Virus record (IMG/VR): IMGVR_UViG_3300036863_000017
Span: 1 to 45,179 of that record
Direction: 5' to 3' (one strand)
Source: a virus
Length of the DNA: 45,179 nucleotides
Shown here: positions 1-7,945 of the stretch, piece by piece
Layout: each line of letters begins with the position of its first letter
Numbering within the stretch: position 1 is the stretch's first letter
Notes under the pieces: generated by a model
Databases searched by the model: none
Told to the model about the DNA's origin: nothing
Seen by the model: only the letters and a program-made list of their open reading frames with translations
Program-made: the position numbers and the translations under genes

Positions 1-127
1 CCTATATTAACTATACAGGAAGTTAATACGGTCTACTGGTTTAGTTTACATGTAATGTCTGGAAAAGAGGACAGTATAGACTCTTATACCAGTATACTCC
101 CCCCATCCTAGACCGGGTAGGGTAAAA
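1..127. repeat. Terminal direct repeat, left copy
   Basis: These 127 bases recur without a mismatch at 45053-45179. An exact overlap at contig ends is what an assembler leaves on a circular molecule, and 127 is a common k-mer size, so circular closure (unique length 45,052 bp) is more likely than a biological terminal repeat. A true short direct terminal repeat cannot be excluded without read data. Confidence 0.95.
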
Positions 128-289
128 ATTACACTGCCGGAAAGGAGTAGTTTCTTTTTTATTTTTTTTTTTTTTTAATAACTCACAAATTACATGTAAT
201 CCATTACACACATTGACCGTGTAACTTTTACACTTGACTTCCTACCAAGGGTATAGTATACTGGTATGTGAGTCGGAACTGTCCTCTTT
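64..289. repeat. Long imperfect inverted repeat (34-nt arms)
   Basis: Arm 64-97 pairs with arm 256-289 at 29 of 34 positions, with a 158-nt spacer. The flanks pair partially as well (the segment around 45-60 with about 293-310). The right arm contains the -10 box of the promoter at 234-262. The left arm has no matching promoter on the opposite strand. Confidence 0.75.
234..262 (+). promoter_or_regulatory. Sigma70-like promoter, probable early promoter
   Basis: TTGACT at 234-239, a 17-nt spacer, then TATACT at 257-262. Both hexamers are five of six matches to the bacterial sigma70 consensus. Transcription from about 269 would read rightward through a leader of some 385 nt into the first gene at 655. 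The -10 lies in the right arm of the inverted repeat 64-97/256-289. Confidence 0.65.
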
Positions 290-317
290 CGGGGACATAC
301 ATGTTTTGGTTACTTGT

Positions 318-401
318 ATTGGTCGCTTTAACATAGTAAAGTGTATTCTAAGTGTGGCAATAGATATACAAAGAATACAACAAATTAGTAGAGCGACCAA
401 T
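318..401. repeat. Nested hairpin in early leader
   Basis: ATTGGTCGCT (318-327) pairs perfectly with AGCGACCAAT (392-401). Inside the loop GTATTCT (343-349) pairs with AGAATAC (372-378). The structure would form in the leader RNA from the 234-262 promoter. Its function is unknown; an RNase III-type processing site is one possibility. Confidence 0.6.
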
Positions 402-415
402 AGAGGTATCTAGAG

Positions 416-573
416 CTAGATTCCTGAATTGAGTAAGTAATGAAACCAAGAGAAGGAAAATAACTAGATACTTGAATTGAGTAAAATAGCTGGTGTAACG
501 TAGTTAGCTTGTAACTAACTATACCATTACAAGTGGATTGACTCAGCTATTTTACTCAATTGAGGTATCTAGT
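416..573. repeat. Iteron-like 21-bp repeats forming a 29-nt inverted repeat
   Basis: A 21-bp unit of the form CTAGATnCnTGAATTGAGTAA occurs directly at 416-436 and 464-484 (19 of 21 identical), and inverted at 553-573. The last two copies belong to a longer inverted repeat, 463-491 with 545-573 (27 of 29 paired, 53-nt loop). The loop contains a further 7-bp stem (501-507/515-521). A weaker relative lies at about 624-650. This could be a protein-binding array or a leader RNA structure. Confidence 0.65.
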
Positions 574-654
574 CGATATAGCATGACAATCTTATAATGA
601 AAAAACCATTTATGTCAAGCAAGATTAGATACCTCATTTGATTGGATTAAGTAA

Positions 655-933
655 ATGAACAAAACAGCGCCAAAAAAGCATATTCATAAATACATGCGGA
701 CTTCACTTAAACATGTATTTGTATGGAGATGCGCGACATGTTATCATTTCATGCCTTCTCACTTATCTGACTTAGTAGAGGGACGGGAATCAATTTGTTG
801 GGGATGCGGCAATATATTCAAATTAGATGAATATAGTATGCGGGATGATTTTCCTACATGTCTCAACTGCCAACGGACGGGAGAAGATAGCTTAATAGAC
901 AATAATGGACCTAAACTTTCATTGAAAGGATGA
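655..933 (+). CDS. Small zinc-ribbon protein, unknown function
   Basis: 92 residues, first gene of the rightward early unit. CATC, CWGC and CLNC pairs (from about residue 26) are the pattern of a zinc ribbon. The basic N-terminus (residues 1-20) could touch nucleic acid. I recognise it only as a small zinc-binding protein of the sort common in phage early regions. No strong ribosome-binding site is visible before the ATG, so the start is not certain. Confidence 0.7.
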   Translation: MNKTAPKKHIHKYMRTSLKHVFVWRCATCYHFMPSHLSDLVEGRESICWGCGNIFKLDEYSMRDDFPTCLNCQRTGEDSLIDNNGPKLSLKG

Positions 934-937
934 ACTA

Positions 938-1075
938 ATGATTAAGTGGATTGTCTCATGGCGATTCAACGATAAGGAATACTCGGAAGGCTTCATATCA
1001 TATGAATTGGCTTTAATGAAGTCAATTCAATTGGAATCTTTTGGTCAAAAAGTGACCATTCATTTGGCTAACTAA
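938..1075 (+). CDS. Small hypothetical protein (45 aa)
   Basis: A 45-codon frame starting MIKWIVSWRF and ending THLAN-like, with AAAGGA ending 9 nt before the ATG and only 4 nt after the upstream stop. The good Shine-Dalgarno and tight spacing support translation. Not recognised as a family. It is followed by the perfect hairpin at 1087-1137, which may end or process the transcript. Confidence 0.6.
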   Translation: MIKWIVSWRFNDKEYSEGFISYELALMKSIQLESFGQKVTIHLAN

Positions 1076-1086
1076 TTAATTCATAA

Positions 1087-1137
1087 CTGCCCATTAATCA
1101 TCAATTCATATCGTATCACACGATGATTAATGGGCAG
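1087..1137. promoter_or_regulatory. Perfect 16-bp hairpin between small genes
   Basis: CTGCCCATTAATCATC (1087-1102) pairs without mismatch with 1122-1137 across a 19-nt loop. No U-run follows, so it is not a classical intrinsic terminator. It may be an RNA-processing or stability element, or a protein-binding site. An in-frame ATG at 1130 falls inside the right arm, an argument against using that ATG as the start of the next gene. Confidence 0.65.
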
Positions 1138-1195
1138 ATACGAGTTAATTAATTTCCATGTAAGGTCAGAAATAGAAGAAAAAGAAAGGTCACAT

Positions 1196-1321
1196 ATGAA
1201 TGTATATGTAATCAAATCAAGAGCAACAGGAAATGTAGTGGCAGTATTTTCTTCTTATGCAAAGGCTGCTAGGTATTGGGATACTAGAGACTATGATATT
1301 CAATCATGGTATGTTGAATAA
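1196..1321 (+). CDS. Small hypothetical protein (41 aa)
   Basis: The frame is open from 1130, but that ATG sits in a hairpin arm. The ATG at 1196 has AGAAAGG a few bases upstream and begins a compact sequence (MNVYVIKSRATGNVVAVFSS) that looks like a complete small beta-rich domain, so 1196 is chosen. Similar short proteins with a VY.I.S..TG.VVAVF pattern occur in phage early regions. The function is unknown. Confidence 0.6.
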   Translation: MNVYVIKSRATGNVVAVFSSYAKAARYWDTRDYDIQSWYVE

Positions 1322-1337
1322 GTAAAGGATAAATCAA

Positions 1338-1871
1338 ATGTGTTTACCAGATTTTAAAGAATTTAAGCAAATACCAGAAAATAGTCCTTTAATTGGCTAT
1401 CGAACTTGGAAAACTTCTGTTAGGGATGATAGTTATTTGCTCAAATCAGAATTTCAAGATTATCATTGGAATAAACTAGAGGGACCACATGAAGTATTAA
1501 AAGTAAATTCTGGCATATACGCTTATAATAATTATTATAATTATTATAATAATTATAATAATAATTATTATAATTATTATAATAATAATAATTATAATAA
1601 TAATTATTATAATTATTATAATAATAATAATTATTATAATTATTTAGCCGGAATTATTCATCAATGGGGCAAGACAGCTATTCACTCAATGGGACAACGA
1701 AGTGAATATGCCAAAATAGATACTTTATTCTCTATCAGAAAATTAGATGCAAAAGGTCCAAAAGAATTTTTGGACTGGACTAAAATTTTCAACGAGAAAA
1801 TAAATAAAATTGCAGAATTTTATGGAGCCAAGGTAATTACATGGCAGGACTTTATTGGAATTAATAAATAA
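1338..1871 (+). CDS. Conserved phage protein interrupted by a Tyr/Asn-only tract
   Basis: 177 residues. The N-terminal part (LIGYRTWK, then GPHEVLK and GIYAY) and the C-terminal part (AGIIHQWGKTAIHSMGQRSEYAKI) follow the order seen in a widespread phage protein of unknown function, with G-Y/F-R-x-W, GIYAY and WG...H..G.R.EYA motifs. Between GIYA and the WG motif, residues 63-102 are only Tyr and Asn, encoded by TAT and AAT codons (1524-1643). In relatives, as I remember them, this is a short linker. Its stop overlaps the next start (TAATG). Function unknown. Confidence 0.75.
   Translation: MCLPDFKEFKQIPENSPLIGYRTWKTSVRDDSYLLKSEFQDYHWNKLEGPHEVLKVNSGIYAYNNYYNYYNNYNNNYYNYYNNNNYNNNYYNYYNNNNYYNYLAGIIHQWGKTAIHSMGQRSEYAKIDTLFSIRKLDAKGPKEFLDWTKIFNEKINKIAEFYGAKVITWQDFIGINK
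1524..1643 (+). repeat. A/T-only codon tract (40 TAT/AAT codons)
   Basis: 120 consecutive bases are A or T only, and read in frame as 40 codons that are all TAT or AAT. Units such as TAATAATTATTATAAT recur with irregular phase, as expected of a replication-slippage microsatellite. The tract lengthens the linker of the host gene without breaking its frame. Confidence 0.95.
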
Positions 1872-2584
1872 TGAATCATTCATACATACCAAGTCAAATT
1901 GATTCTACCAAATGTGGAGTATGTAAATATGATGTTATATCACATACAGATATGGCTTCATGTGAAGCATGTTCATACATTGGTAAATGTGATATATTCA
2001 TGACCATGTTAATGTGTCCCGAATGTATCGCAAAAGAGAAGGCACTCCAAACTGAAAATAAGAATGGAGAGGATAAAAGAATTAATGAAGTAATTGAAAG
2101 GTCACGCGCGGTCGATTACTCCATTTCAGTAAAAGAAGATATATTCAATGCACAAACAATATCTATCAATGAATTGAAATTAGCTATTGAAAATGATGTA
2201 AACATCACGAATAAACGATATGAATTGGCTAATCAGTTGATGGATAGATACAAACATTTCAGTAAGATTATATTCGAGAAGCAACAAGAAATATCAGAAG
2301 AATCAACTAAACAAAGGGCAGTTCAAAGTTACTTAAATCAATTGGCTTCTACTTTAAGAACTGAGGAACGGGAAAGACTCAAACTACAAGATATTAATTA
2401 CAAGCCATCTGAAACTAAACCTAAAGTAAGTAAAGTAACTACTAAAAAAGGATTTGATAAAGTCGAATTAGTTGAATGGGCTAATAAAGCCAATGTTCCA
2501 CTCGCGGCTTTACAAATGATATGTGTGGCAAAGAATATGACTCCTGAACAGGCCTACAATCATTTAAAGAGTAAGGGATTATGA
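1871..2584 (+). CDS. Zinc-finger phage protein, unknown function
   Basis: 237 residues. The first 60 hold CGVC, CEAC, a further Cys and CPEC, fitting one or two zinc knuckles. The middle (about 90-180) is charged and likely helical. The C-terminal 40 residues after a Lys-rich linker look like a small helical domain (VELVEWANKANVPLAALQ). A DNA- or protein-binding role in early infection is plausible but inferred. The start overlaps the upstream stop by 1 nt, and the end overlaps the next gene by 4 nt. Confidence 0.75.
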   Translation: MNHSYIPSQIDSTKCGVCKYDVISHTDMASCEACSYIGKCDIFMTMLMCPECIAKEKALQTENKNGEDKRINEVIERSRAVDYSISVKEDIFNAQTISINELKLAIENDVNITNKRYELANQLMDRYKHFSKIIFEKQQEISEESTKQRAVQSYLNQLASTLRTEERERLKLQDINYKPSETKPKVSKVTTKKGFDKVELVEWANKANVPLAALQMICVAKNMTPEQAYNHLKSKGL

Positions 2585-2808
2585 TTAACATTTATCTTGA
2601 TGAATGCACGGCATTAGCTCATGAAACACCAGCTACTATTGAATTAAGAAGTAATTTTACGAGTCGGATTAAAGGAGCCATAACTATGGGATGGGAATCA
2701 AGAGTAAATAAGAGTAAAGAATTTAGAGAATCAATTAAGAAACTGAAAGAGGAACAAAAAGAACAGGCAATAAAGGCCAGAAAAATAATGCTCAAGTTAA
2801 AGAAATAA
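2581..2808 (+). CDS. Small basic coiled-coil protein, unknown
   Basis: 75 residues. The C-terminal half is a run of Lys/Glu-rich helix (ESIKKLKEEQKEQAIKARK), probably a single helix or coiled coil. Translation appears coupled to the upstream gene through an ATGA overlap. No family recognised. Confidence 0.65.
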   Translation: MINIYLDECTALAHETPATIELRSNFTSRIKGAITMGWESRVNKSKEFRESIKKLKEEQKEQAIKARKIMLKLKK

Positions 2809-2812
2809 GAAT

Positions 2813-3007
2813 ATGATAAGAGAAACTATTATCACCGTAGAATTTGAAATGCCAACAAAAGAGTGTGAACCAACAGATATTTCAATGTCATACTGTTCAA
2901 CACATAAGCAACAGATGGCATCCTGTTGGCAAATGGCAAAAGGAAATTTGTGCTCAGCATGTAAAGAATGGCATCGTAAAGATTTTAACTGCCAAAAGAA
3001 GAATTAA
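2813..3007 (+). CDS. Small Cys/His-rich protein
   Basis: 64 residues with CSTH, C, CSAC, H and C in the last 40 residues, a plausible zinc site. It starts 4 nt after the preceding gene and ends 3 nt before the SprT-SNF2 gene, inside one tightly packed operon. Function not recognised. Confidence 0.65.
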   Translation: MIRETIITVEFEMPTKECEPTDISMSYCSTHKQQMASCWQMAKGNLCSACKEWHRKDFNCQKKN

Positions 3008-3010
3008 ATC

Positions 3011-5152
3011 ATGACAAGAGAACAAGCCGCAAATTTTTTGCGAAAAGAATTAGATTTACACGGATTAAATGATTGGCATATTAGAATAACAGCAGTTGAT
3101 AAAGGCTTTCTTGGCCTTTGTTCATACAAGGACAAATGTATTATCATAAATGCCCATCATATCGATATTCATTCAGACCCTGATTTAATGAATACAATAC
3201 GGCATGAAGTAGCACATGCTATAGTTGGCCCTACACATGGACATAATGAAGTATGGGCATCTAAAGCTAAAGAGATTGGCTGCGATAATACTGCACCATG
3301 TTCAAATTTGATGTTATCACCTGATGTAATAGATGCCATTAGGTCAGGCGCGGATGTTCAGGTTACATATGAGACAGAAGTAATACGCAGACCTAAATAT
3401 GAAATTACACGGCTTCAAGACAAATGCGACTTTTGTGGTAAAGTAGCCAAATCAAAATCTGAAAAGTTAATAGAGAATGATGACCCATTCAAACCTAACA
3501 TTAAGATGTTAATATTAGAATGCGGTCATACTCTTATTAAACGTATTCCAAAAGGAACACCATTTCAGACCCTTGTAAGTGATAACGATGAAGAATTAGT
3601 TAAAAGTTGTAAGCATGAGTTCAATAAGAATATTTGCCTAAACTGTGGCAAATACAGACCATTTCCATTTCAAGTAGAAGGTATGCAATTTGTTGAACAG
3701 GCACTAGCAATAAATAAAGGTGCCGCGATATTTGATGAAATGGGATTAGGTAAGACCATCCAAGCACTAGGTTATCTCAGATTTCATCCCGAAGCATTCC
3801 CTGTTCTATACGTGGTAAAATCTGCTATTAAGTTTCAATGGTTTAAGCAGATATTAACATGGATGGGACCAGAATACATGCCACAAATCATATCAGGGTC
3901 AAATGACTACCTGATTCCAGGACTAAAAGGTTACATTATTTCCTATGATATTGTGGTTCCTAAGACTCGCAAGTCGAAAAATGGAAAAGAAATCAAACAA
4001 GGATTTGACATTAAGAAATTTGATGGTCTAATAAAGACCGTCATATTGGACGAGTGCCAACAAATCAAGAATCCAGATTCAACGAGAACACAACAAATCA
4101 GACGGATAGTAAAGGATAAAAACGTAATTGCTCTGTCAGGCACACCTTGGAAAAATAGGGGTTCTGAATTTTTTAGCGTGTTGAATATGCTCGCGCCCAT
4201 CAAATTCTATTCATACGAAGCCTATATCAGACAATGGGTGGACAGATGGATGGAAGGAAATAGATGTAAAGAAGGTGGAATACGTAGTCCAGAAAGATTT
4301 AAGGAATACATTAAAGATATTGCACTACGCCGTGAAATATCAGATGTAGCAATTGAAATGCCTGATGTTACGAGAACACCATTTCATTGTAATTTAGACG
4401 ATTTGGAACAAGATACATATGATGATGCAGAAGGTGAATTTGTCAAATGGTATAATGACTTAGTAATAGGTGGTGATGAAGAAAAGCTAACAGGTATGCA
4501 AATTTTAGCTAAACTCTCCCGTATGAGACACATTATGGGATTAGCTAAAATACCTGCTACAGTTGAATTTGCCGAAGAATTTTTTGAGGAAACAGACCGT
4601 AAGCTCTGTATCTTTTTTCATCATAAAGATGTTGGAGAAATATTGTATCAACAGTTTCAAGAAAAATTCGGTAAAGATATTCCTGTAATGAAGTTGACAG
4701 CAGAATTAAATGACTTAGAACGATTTGAGATGCAAGAAAGATTTAATAAACATCCACGCGCATTTATGATTGCATCTACCCTAGCAAGTGGAGAGGGAAT
4801 TAATTTACAAACATGTAGTGATGCAATATTACATGAAAGACAATGGAATCCTCAAAATGAGGACCAAGCTGCTCCGGGTAGATTTAGAAGGATTGGCGCA
4901 AGAACTGACATTCCTGTATCGGTTACATATATCTTAGCAGAAGGAACAGTAGATACCATATTACACGGAATAGTAGAAAGGAAAAGAGTTTATTTCCATA
5001 AAGGAATGAATAAAGGTGAAGCACTTCCTTGGAACGAGAATGATTTTGCAAAGGATATGGCTGAACAGATTGTAAAAAGATGGCGAGAAAAGAATAAGAA
5101 CAAAGTCAAAGTAGAAGGAAAAAAGACTATAGGGGAAATATTACAAGTATGA
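3011..5152 (+). CDS. SprT-like metalloprotease fused to SNF2 helicase
   Basis: 713 residues. Residues 1-90 are SprT-like: HEVAH at 65-69 with a third His at 76-78, the zincin pattern of SprT/Spartan proteins. Residues 139-213 carry Cys pairs (CDFC; C...H; CLNC) typical of the zinc knuckles before phage SNF2 helicases. The helicase core follows, with GLGKT at 245-249 (Walker A), DECQ at 347-350 (Walker B), SGTPW at about 376, and a C-terminal lobe with GEGINLQ and an arginine-rich motif VI (GRFRRIGAR). SNF2 proteins are ATP-driven DNA translocases. The fusion suggests removal of DNA-bound protein during replication or repair, which is inference. Confidence 0.9.
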   Translation: MTREQAANFLRKELDLHGLNDWHIRITAVDKGFLGLCSYKDKCIIINAHHIDIHSDPDLMNTIRHEVAHAIVGPTHGHNEVWASKAKEIGCDNTAPCSNLMLSPDVIDAIRSGADVQVTYETEVIRRPKYEITRLQDKCDFCGKVAKSKSEKLIENDDPFKPNIKMLILECGHTLIKRIPKGTPFQTLVSDNDEELVKSCKHEFNKNICLNCGKYRPFPFQVEGMQFVEQALAINKGAAIFDEMGLGKTIQALGYLRFHPEAFPVLYVVKSAIKFQWFKQILTWMGPEYMPQIISGSNDYLIPGLKGYIISYDIVVPKTRKSKNGKEIKQGFDIKKFDGLIKTVILDECQQIKNPDSTRTQQIRRIVKDKNVIALSGTPWKNRGSEFFSVLNMLAPIKFYSYEAYIRQWVDRWMEGNRCKEGGIRSPERFKEYIKDIALRREISDVAIEMPDVTRTPFHCNLDDLEQDTYDDAEGEFVKWYNDLVIGGDEEKLTGMQILAKLSRMRHIMGLAKIPATVEFAEEFFEETDRKLCIFFHHKDVGEILYQQFQEKFGKDIPVMKLTAELNDLERFEMQERFNKHPRAFMIASTLASGEGINLQTCSDAILHERQWNPQNEDQAAPGRFRRIGARTDIPVSVTYILAEGTVDTILHGIVERKRVYFHKGMNKGEALPWNENDFAKDMAEQIVKRWREKNKNKVKVEGKKTIGEILQV

Positions 5153-5319
5153 TTATGACAACAAATGAGTTAGTTGCGAAACTAGAAATATGGCGCCAAG
5201 AAAATTTACTTGAAAATGAATTAATCAAGATGGCGATAACTAGATTAGAAGAACAAAATTCTAAAATAGAAACATTGGAAGATATTATAGCTCGCTTAGA
5301 AGAAGAAGAATATGACTAA
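5149..5319 (+). CDS. Small acidic helical protein (56 aa)
   Basis: ATG at 5149 overlaps the helicase stop by 4 nt (ATGA). A second in-frame ATG follows two codons later. The sequence is nearly all helix-forming, Leu/Glu-rich with regular heptads (LVAKLEIWRQ to IIARLEEEE), suggesting a coiled coil. It ends inside the start of the next gene. Function unknown. Confidence 0.6.
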   Translation: MIMTTNELVAKLEIWRQENLLENELIKMAITRLEEQNSKIETLEDIIARLEEEEYD

Positions 5320-5539
5320 AATAAAGAAAATTAAATTTCGAGATGAAGAATATTGGCTAGTCCCATCAGATTTTTGTGAAGGAAATATATGTCCTTTAGA
5401 CCAGTTTACAGAGGATGGAGAAATGTTAGCTAATCCATTTCGTGATATATCTTATGCAATAATTGAAGATGGTGGAAAGATAATGAGATTTGGCCAACAA
5501 ATAGGAACAATCAAAGATATAGAGGAAATAAATGAATAA
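5312..5539 (+). CDS. Hypothetical protein (75 aa)
   Basis: 75 residues, overlapping the upstream gene by 8 nt and the next gene by 8 nt. AAGAAGAAGAA upstream may act as a ribosome-binding site. No family is recognised; the composition is that of a small globular protein. Confidence 0.6.
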   Translation: MTKIKKIKFRDEEYWLVPSDFCEGNICPLDQFTEDGEMLANPFRDISYAIIEDGGKIMRFGQQIGTIKDIEEINE

Positions 5540-5774
5540 CTACGAAGAAATAATCACTAGAATAGTAAATTCATCGCAAGGAATCAAAGGAGTTGATTTA
5601 AGTTTAAAAGTGATGGAAGAAATTAATCCACATAAGTTTTCCATTGAAGAATACAATAAAGCACTTGATGAACTAACTAAAACTAATCAAATCCTAGAGA
5701 TAGAATATATACTACCTCAAATGGATTATAGAATCAAGTCATTTTTCTTACCATCAGGAACTGAGCTACCATGA
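5532..5774 (+). CDS. Hypothetical protein, winged-helix-like (80 aa)
   Basis: 80 residues. The order helix, helix, helix and terminal beta hairpin (EEYNKALDELTKTNQILEIEY, then YRIKSFFLPS) is like a winged-helix fold, suggested only by this pattern. It lies in an unbroken run of overlapping early genes. Confidence 0.6.
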   Translation: MNNYEEIITRIVNSSQGIKGVDLSLKVMEEINPHKFSIEEYNKALDELTKTNQILEIEYILPQMDYRIKSFFLPSGTELP

Positions 5775-5914
5775 AGATAGGAATAGCAATTATTAAGACC
5801 AATATACTAGATGGAATAGAAGTAAATAGTGAAATTTGTTTAGAAGATGATACAATGTTTTCTCTAATAAGAGCTTGTAGAAAATTTGGGTTTAAGGATT
5901 TGATAAAAGAATGA
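5771..5914 (+). CDS. Small hypothetical protein (47 aa)
   Basis: An ATGA overlap at both ends (start 5771 with the upstream stop, stop 5912-5914 with the next start) supports this short frame: MKIGIAIIKTN to RKFGFKDLIKE. Not recognised. Confidence 0.6.
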   Translation: MKIGIAIIKTNILDGIEVNSEICLEDDTMFSLIRACRKFGFKDLIKE

Positions 5915-6882
5915 CTGAGATACTAATACCAAAAAAGAATATTATACTAGATAGTCAAATATTCACTACACTACAGGCTTGCCCACGTTTGTCTGATTTT
6001 ACATTCAATCATAATTTAGTTACTTTAGATGGCAAGTCTAATTCACTTGAAGTAGGTTCACTGGTTCATAAGGTAATGGAAGTCTACAATAGGTCTATTA
6101 TTAATGGCATCAAACGGGACGAAGCAATTGGACATGCACTTATAGCTGGCGAAATATATATTCATGGCTGCAAGTATTGTGCTAATTTTACTTCAGAAAA
6201 TGGAAATAAACCAGAGTGCGGACATCAACCAGACGAATATCCCGGCTTAAAGAATACACCACAAGTAATTGATAAGAATAATCCATTGGAGAAGTACAAA
6301 GTAGGTTGGAAATGGGCATTAGAAACTTGTGAACAATACTTCGATTTTTGGAAAAATGATTCATGGATTCCACTTGAGGTTGAAATAACCAAAGGAGAAA
6401 TATTATATGAAGATGACGAAATTAGAATATTATGGAAGGCAAAGTTTGATAAGATTGTAGATACAAATCAAGGAATCTATCCTATTGATTATAAGACAAT
6501 GAAACAAAATAGAGATACGTTATCTCTAAATAATCAATTTAAAGGTCAATGTCTTTTGGCTAAGACTAGACAAATATGGATTGATAAGATTGGATTTCAA
6601 ACTACATTGGAACCAAAAGATAAGTTCAAGAGAGTTCCAATATCATATTCTGCTGACCAATTACTAGAATGGCAATCACAAGAATTACCTTTCTATGCAA
6701 AAATGATGTTGATGTATAATGAAGTAGGATACTGGCCTCCAAACTATACTCATTGTGAAAACAAATATGGTAAGTGTTTATACTATGAAGATGTATGTAG
6801 AGCAGATAGGGGAATGAGAGAAGAAGAACTTAAATTGCATTTCAAAGTAGGAAAGAAATGGGATATAGGGGATGAAGAATGA
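5911..6882 (+). CDS. PD-(D/E)XK nuclease, Cas4/RecB-like
   Basis: 323 residues. GSLVH (49-53), an acidic residue D180 in KAKFD, and D193-Y-K195 are the ordered motifs of the PD-(D/E)XK nuclease superfamily. C24 near the N-terminus and C282, C289, C296 near the C-terminus are placed as in Cas4/AddB-type nucleases, where four cysteines hold an iron-sulfur cluster. An internal Cys/His insert lies at about 87-104. Such enzymes resect DNA ends. Next to a Sak4-like ATPase and an SSB-like protein, this suggests a phage recombination module. Confidence 0.85.
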   Translation: MTEILIPKKNIILDSQIFTTLQACPRLSDFTFNHNLVTLDGKSNSLEVGSLVHKVMEVYNRSIINGIKRDEAIGHALIAGEIYIHGCKYCANFTSENGNKPECGHQPDEYPGLKNTPQVIDKNNPLEKYKVGWKWALETCEQYFDFWKNDSWIPLEVEITKGEILYEDDEIRILWKAKFDKIVDTNQGIYPIDYKTMKQNRDTLSLNNQFKGQCLLAKTRQIWIDKIGFQTTLEPKDKFKRVPISYSADQLLEWQSQELPFYAKMMLMYNEVGYWPPNYTHCENKYGKCLYYEDVCRADRGMREEELKLHFKVGKKWDIGDEE

Positions 6883-7088
6883 AAATAACTGAAGTAATAA
6901 TTACCATAGAACCAAATGAATCTGAAATAACAAGTGGATTTAAGAAAATACTTTTGATGAGAAATTCACATAAGATATGGAATGTACAAGAGGGTGATGT
7001 TTTCAGAGGATTATTTCCAAGTGAAATAAGATTAGCAAATTTTATTCAAGAAAATGTAATATATAAGTATAATACTAGAGGAGAATAA
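6879..7088 (+). CDS. Hypothetical protein (69 aa)
   Basis: 69 residues between the nuclease and the ATPase, overlapping the first by 4 nt and the second by 1 nt. No recognised motif. Its position inside the recombination module suggests it is expressed together with these genes, nothing more. Confidence 0.6.
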   Translation: MKITEVIITIEPNESEITSGFKKILLMRNSHKIWNVQEGDVFRGLFPSEIRLANFIQENVIYKYNTRGE

Positions 7089-7942
7089 TGAACACATTAG
7101 ACCAAGCAGACCCTAGACTTATATACGCAATGTTCAAGGGCGAACCGGGGACACGTAAATCAACATGTGCATTATCATTTCCTTCTCCACAATATTGGTT
7201 CTCATGGGACCAAAAGATGAATGGAATACTTATTCCAGCTAAACAATGGAATATAGATGTAAAGAAAATTCACTATGATGATTATTCTGATTGGAATGCA
7301 GCTAAGGCTAAACTAGAAGCATTTCAATTAAATTGCGATTATCAAACTTTAGTTTTTGATTCCTTAACTTCATGCGCGGATATGACTTTGAGACAAACAT
7401 TAAAACTGAAAGCAGGAGTAACTCGTCAAAGTGGAGCGAAAGCAGGTAAATTAATTGCAGGTATTTCAATCAACGAAATTGAAGATTATGCTGCTGAATC
7501 TTCTGCTCTACAAGAGTTAATTGCCTTAACAAAAGATATACAGAAATATCAAAAAAGTCGAGGTAAATTTCTCAACATAATTCTAATAGCACATGTGGTT
7601 CAAGCTGAATATCGCAATACAACTACAGGTGAAACTCATATTAGTCGAACAATAGTAACGGCTGGTAAGAAAGTAGCCCCTAAAATACCGGCATATTGTA
7701 GTGAGGTATATCACTTCAATATAAAGAAAGGATTTGAAGCAGATGCAGGAGGTAAATATGCCTTATTGACACAACACACAGGAGATGATTTTGCTCGAAC
7801 TGCACTCCCATTAGATAAGGAGATTATATTTGAGGATAGACCTTTATATCAGGATTATATTTTACCTGCTATAGAGAAAATGTTACCACCAAAACAAACA
7901 AACCAAACACAACAAACCACAACAAAAAACTTTGGAGTTTAG
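7088..7942 (+). CDS. Sak4-like RecA-fold ATPase (AAA_24 type)
   Basis: 284 residues. GEPGTRKS at 18-25 is a Walker A loop, and TLVFDS ending near D91 is Walker B. This arrangement is that of the phage nucleotide-binding AAA_24/Sak4 proteins, RecA-core ATPases with single-strand annealing or recombination activity. The C-terminal Gln/Thr-rich tail (about 267-280) is probably disordered. The gene is followed 3 nt later by an SSB-like gene, the usual partnership for Sak4 proteins. Confidence 0.85.
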   Translation: MNTLDQADPRLIYAMFKGEPGTRKSTCALSFPSPQYWFSWDQKMNGILIPAKQWNIDVKKIHYDDYSDWNAAKAKLEAFQLNCDYQTLVFDSLTSCADMTLRQTLKLKAGVTRQSGAKAGKLIAGISINEIEDYAAESSALQELIALTKDIQKYQKSRGKFLNIILIAHVVQAEYRNTTTGETHISRTIVTAGKKVAPKIPAYCSEVYHFNIKKGFEADAGGKYALLTQHTGDDFARTALPLDKEIIFEDRPLYQDYILPAIEKMLPPKQTNQTQQTTTKNFGV

Positions 7943-7945
7943 ACA

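Larger units (their letters stand above)
1..654. other. Non-coding early control region, rich in inverted repeats
   Basis: No credible open reading frame is present on either strand. The stretch holds a poly-T tract (about 149-177), a consensus-like promoter (234-262), three sets of inverted repeats (64-97/256-289, 318-327/392-401, 463-491/545-573) and iteron-like repeats (416-573). It lies directly upstream of the plus-strand early genes, so it is probably the early promoter and leader region. A role in replication is also possible. The palindromic TACATGTA core recurs at about 50-57 and 190-197. Confidence 0.7.

Noticed and set aside
1130-1195. N-terminal extension of ORF 1196 from the ATG at 1130
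   Set aside because: That ATG is inside the arm of a perfect hairpin and has no ribosome-binding site. The ATG at 1196 has one and starts the compact domain.
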